From Ectocarpus siliculosus (taxonomy: Eukaryota; Sar; Phaeophyceae; Ectocarpales; Ectocarpaceae), in NCBI GenBank assembly GCA_000310025.1, contig FN648492.1, forward strand, positions 123,932-187,931: a stretch of DNA of 64,000 bases, written 5' to 3'. The notes beneath the pieces were generated by a model. It was not told where the DNA came from. It did not search any database and saw only the letters and a program-made list of their open reading frames with translations. The translations under genes were made by a program, and so were the position numbers. Positions 60,649 to 64,000 of the stretch are shown piece after piece (position 1 is the first letter of the stretch; each line of letters begins with the position of its first letter).

Positions 60649-61803
60649 TTGGCTCCAGGGCTATCAGCAGGTTCAGGACCTGGGACAGGCAGGACGGGAC
60701 TTTGTTACCGACGTCTTGGCATGCAGCTCGTCGAGCACTCAGTTGCGTCTTCGTCTAGAAGGACTTACACGTCAGGCTTCAACTCTTGGTGCACGTTTCG
60801 CAGGCTGACGGAGAAGCCCAAGTTCCTAGGGCAACGTGCCGGGGACCTTCATGTGTGGGAGTTGATAGACTTCGTAGCCTGGTGTTTCGAGTCTGAGGGT
60901 AATCTAGCGAGTACAATATCCGGAAAACTCACGGCTGTACAACATTTTCATAGGCTGGAAGCTTCTGTCGAGCTAGACTTGTCGTCTCCGATGTTGAAAT
61001 GTGCGCTAAGGGGGATTGCGAGGAACCACGTGGCTGTGGGGACGGTACGCCGTGTGCGCCTGCCTGTGTCTTGGCGTATGCTGCTGGACGGGGAAAGCGC
61101 AAGCCAGAACTGGGGGGAAGGGGGCAGAGTGATGTGGCTGTGTCTGTGCTTGTCCTATCTCTTTATCACACGGTCTGATGAGGTGTTCGCGAATGATGCG
61201 GGCAGGGTGCATGAGGCACACTGTCTTACGAGGGCGGACGTAGCATTGTTTGCTGGCGAGACGCAATTAGTCTTTAGTCACTATCGTAGAGCAGACCGTG
61301 TCGAAATGAGGTTTAGAGGGCACAAGGCCGATCAAGAGCAGAAAGGAAACATACGGGTTCGTACGCGAGACGAAGTCACCGGACCGCAGTCAGGTGTGAG
61401 AGCACGCGGTGGCGCGGTGGCTCTTGTGGTGGAGCTGTTATCGTGTCATGCGACGTTCCCTGACTCCGCACCGTTGGCTTCGTACCGTAGTGGAAGAGCA
61501 GTGAGAGTAGTGAGGTATACTGCTGCCTTCCGTGCACTCAGAGAAGTGGTAGCGAGGTCGGGGCGTAACCCCCAGGAGTACGCGTTGCACTCGTTGCGAA
61601 TTGGAGGCGCGACGGCTCTTGCATCGGGCGGAGACATCGCAGAACGAGTGATTCAGAGAGAAGGGAAGTGGAGGTCGGATGCATACAAGCCGTACGCGCG
61701 AAACAATGTAGAGGATTCGCGGCGAGTGTCACGGAAACTTACAGACGGCAGTAGGATCGTATCGAGACAGCCGGGGGAGGGGACCGTCTGGGGGAACGGA
61801 TAG
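60649..61803 (+). CDS. Tyrosine recombinase of a Ngaro-type retroelement
   Basis: An uninterrupted 384-codon frame ends at TAG 61801. The first ATG is at 60721 (residue 25); upstream codons may be translated from a fusion or non-ATG start. The catalytic set of tyrosine recombinases is present: R175 (LFITRSDE), K226 (RGHKADQEQKG), H314-x-x-R317 (LHSLRIGG), W341 (GKWRSDAYKPYA) and the nucleophile, probably Y349. An N-terminal SAM-like helical region precedes them (RRTYTSGFNSWCTF). It would integrate the circular cDNA. It starts just after the gag-like region, with no space for reverse transcriptase. Intact reading suggests it is or recently was functional. Confidence 0.88.
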   Translation: MAPGLSAGSGPGTGRTGLCYRRLGMQLVEHSVASSSRRTYTSGFNSWCTFRRLTEKPKFLGQRAGDLHVWELIDFVAWCFESEGNLASTISGKLTAVQHFHRLEASVELDLSSPMLKCALRGIARNHVAVGTVRRVRLPVSWRMLLDGESASQNWGEGGRVMWLCLCLSYLFITRSDEVFANDAGRVHEAHCLTRADVALFAGETQLVFSHYRRADRVEMRFRGHKADQEQKGNIRVRTRDEVTGPQSGVRARGGAVALVVELLSCHATFPDSAPLASYRSGRAVRVVRYTAAFRALREVVARSGRNPQEYALHSLRIGGATALASGGDIAERVIQREGKWRSDAYKPYARNNVEDSRRVSRKLTDGSRIVSRQPGEGTVWGNG

Positions 61804-61844
61804 TTGACTTATTCGGTAGTCGTCCAGAAACTGACCTCGATGTG

Positions 61845-62084
61845 GGTGTTGTAGAATGGTGTGTACCATTTGAGGACTTGGTCAGTTTTGGGACTCCTGC
61901 GTTTGCAGTCGTAGTCCCCCGGCTAGTATTTGTGGGGAGAGAGATGGATTTGTAAGAGTTGACGCCGGCCTTTGCAGCTAACGCGGCCGGAGAGACGATG
62001 AGCGTTTCGTGCGTCTCTCTCCCCAACACGTAGCCTAGAAACCGAAGAAATAATGAAGCAATTCGAAAGAAAACAAAATAAAAG
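61845..62084 (+). repeat. Split direct repeat B1
   Basis: Matches 62414-62653 without visible difference (offset 569). It starts 42 bp after the recombinase stop and overlaps the first two bases of A2. Confidence 0.95.
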
Positions 62085-62345
62085 GAAGGTTTGTTCGTCG
62101 AAGCAGATAGAATAAACTGGTGTTTATTTTGTAACAGTCGAATTAGAATTTGGCTTCATTTTCTACCGGAAACCCAGGGTCACGGTGTTTGGAATTATTA
62201 GTCTATAGTTGGGGGTGTCATTCCGTGATCGAGTCCACGCAGGGGCTGTAGCAAAGTCGGGTAACGTGTGACAGCTACAGAGCGCGTGAAGCAACGGAAG
62301 GACAGCAGCAGCCGCCTAACGCAGTAGCGGCGGCAGTTTAGAAAA
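62083..62345 (+). repeat. Split direct repeat A2
   Basis: Second copy of A1, abutting B1. A 68-bp unique segment separates it from B2. Confidence 0.95.
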
Positions 62346-62413
62346 TCCCGCCCTCCCATCCCTTTTCTTTCGAAGGTGGGGGCATAAGTTCGGGAATATT
62401 CGGTATCTAGTCA

Positions 62414-62653
62414 GGTGTTGTAGAATGGTGTGTACCATTTGAGGACTTGGTCAGTTTTGGGACTCCTGCGTTTGCAGTCGTAGTCCCCCGGCTAGTATTT
62501 GTGGGGAGAGAGATGGATTTGTAAGAGTTGACGCCGGCCTTTGCAGCTAACGCGGCCGGAGAGACGATGAGCGTTTCGTGCGTCTCTCTCCCCAACACGT
62601 AGCCTAGAAACCGAAGAAATAATGAAGCAATTCGAAAGAAAACAAAATAAAAG
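62414..62653 (+). repeat. Split direct repeat B2 (right end)
   Basis: Second copy of B1 and the right terminus of the element. Confidence 0.95.
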
Positions 62654-64000
62654 TGTAGAATTCATAGCGTACACACAGTTCGACCAGCAGGTGTACGGGA
62701 TTGCTACTCCATATGCCCTGGAAAAACCAGGAAAATAATAAACAAAACAAACTCCAGACACAAGTTTAAAATTGGCCAAAACAAAACACACCAATTCTAT
62801 GTTTTTGTTCTTGCACACGCGGTAGCGCGGCGCGCCGTTGGGTTTGTTTTCGAGTTGACTCAAGGCGAGCATGAGGAACGGCGGAGAAAAACAATCAGCG
62901 CTCCTATTGAGGTTATACGTTCCTTCTGTGTGCCCGGTTGGTGTACCAAACATGTGCCGAAAGTGTAGACTGGCGCCCAGAATAGATGCAATGAGGCGAA
63001 ACACCGTCGTCCCATGTAGAGGTGACACACACATCAATGCCGCGTCCAAGGCCTTGCAGGTATGCCACTGTACTCCAGAGTAGGAGCTTTCGGCCATATT
63101 TCGTATTGGAACAAATTTGAAGCGGTTTTCTCCTGATGTATCGCACATGCGTTGGATAGTGGCCATGTTGCAGGCGGGGTCTACCGCCATTGTGTGCAGT
63201 AAATACGTCAATACTACCAGGCTTCTACATTACGCATACACGTAGACTACAAGTCGCAGTTTGGAAGTAAATGAAGTAAACATGTCTGATGAAACCGCCG
63301 GAACCATGCGGCGGAACCATGCCGGCGGAACCATGCGGCGCAACCGGGGTACCATCGCAACTGCGAACAGCATCTGGTGCGAATCTTGGAGGACAGGGCG
63401 GGAGCGTCAATCTCCGAGCCACGCGTGTGCCCCCATGCCTTCCGACATCCAGCGACAGCTGTGAGTGCGACGTGTCTGCTGTTTTGGGGTGTACAAGGGT
63501 CCCGTGTGTGGTGGGCCACCTGGATCGCAGCAAAAAACAAAGAACATGATGACGAAGGGCACGAATGCCGTGCGCTCGAAGTGCGTAGCGCATGTTCTAC
63601 CTCATAGTCGTTCTACTGCATCTACAGGTCATGAAGCTTCGCCCTGGTATACATTCTCTCGTCTCGTCTCTCGCTGTTAGCAGCGATCATTTGCACCTGG
63701 AATGCACAGCAGGTTACGGCTACACGAGCAACCCCTCCGTCGTTGCCTCTTTTTTTTTTGCGTGGTCTACTCTCGCGAGCGCTGGCTACGGCTGCTGCTG
63801 TAGAACATGTACCAGGTTTGGCGGCGCACAAAGCGGGATCATATTACCTCCGGACAAACAAAAAACCGGCTGAAGCAGCACAGTAGGTATCGTGAAATAT
63901 ATCCTACGATACCCCAATTCGAACGATAGGAAGATGAGGAATTCCATCTTGAACACACACAATGAATGGCGGCACTTGAGTTTACATGCTGAGAGTGTAG
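62654..64000. other. Right flank; one minus-strand ORF of unknown standing
   Basis: A 239-codon minus frame (63211 to 62492) begins MTYLLHTMAVDPACN and includes GTYNLNRSADCF; its last part runs into repeat B2, so that end cannot be an ancestral gene end. No family was recognised. A short ggaaccatgcNgcgg triplication lies at 63300-63343. No other gene was seen to the window end. Confidence 0.35.

Larger units (their letters stand above)
56133..62653 (+). mobile_element. Ngaro-type tyrosine-recombinase retroelement lacking reverse transcriptase
   Basis: The repeat order is A1 (56133-56395), internal region, B1 (61845-62084), A2 (62083-62345) and B2 (62414-62653). A1/A2 (263 bp) and B1/B2 (240 bp) look identical by eye, and B1 directly abuts A2. 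This split-direct-repeat layout is known for Ngaro/PAT-like elements, which replicate through a circular intermediate and insert by tyrosine recombinase without target duplication. Contents in order are a TATA-like box, a tandem array, a gag-like region with CCCH finger and the recombinase. Reverse transcriptase and RNase H are absent, so the copy must be non-autonomous or a deletion product. Identical repeats imply recent activity. Confidence 0.88.

Overview
The window is eukaryotic nuclear DNA. It has three protein-coding genes, all on the + strand, built of short exons joined by GT-AG introns and separated by long repeat-rich spacers. The intron-dense genes, pyrimidine microsatellites, Ala/Gly/Ser-rich proteins and a tyrosine-recombinase retroelement suggest a stramenopile, most likely a brown alga of the Ectocarpus kind. 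That assignment is inference; no species marker is present. There are two 100-N assembly gaps, at 14304-14403 and 43661-43760.

Host genes. (1) 54-3253 is the C-terminal part of CPSF73/CPSF3, the pre-mRNA 3'-end processing endonuclease; the catalytic domain lies upstream of the window. (2) 6993-25108 is a nine-exon gene. Its first seven exons rebuild a compact, divergent protein-kinase fold of about 323 residues. The eighth and ninth add a tail of about 1,300 residues of Gly/Ser/Ala repeats with repeated VKTE motifs and a basic, nuclear-localisation-like end. All splice phases agree. (3) 49070-54617 is a six-exon METTL21/22-type lysine methyltransferase of 387 residues.

Mobile and repeat DNA. 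56133-62653 has the split-direct-repeat layout (A1 ... B1-A2 ... B2) diagnostic of Ngaro-type tyrosine-recombinase retrotransposons. It has an open recombinase gene, a frame-broken gag-like region with a CCCH finger, and no reverse transcriptase. A decayed reverse transcriptase/RNase H remnant lies on the minus strand at about 38350-39850. A repeat family of about 2.5-3 kb occurs as inverted copies at 3812-6361 and 41555-44709; the second copy has expanded one 132-bp unit to nine. A foldback element occurs twice, at about 34530-35025 and 49560-50045. Tandem duplications lie at 26704-28690, 36262-37540 and 46269-46870. A 30-bp minisatellite of about 24 copies spans 32771-33500. A 250-bp-period array with hairpin-forming subunits lies inside the Ngaro-like element.

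The rest of the intergenic sequence shows no convincing gene. Exon borders come from reading splice sites, phase and conserved motifs; no transcript data were available.
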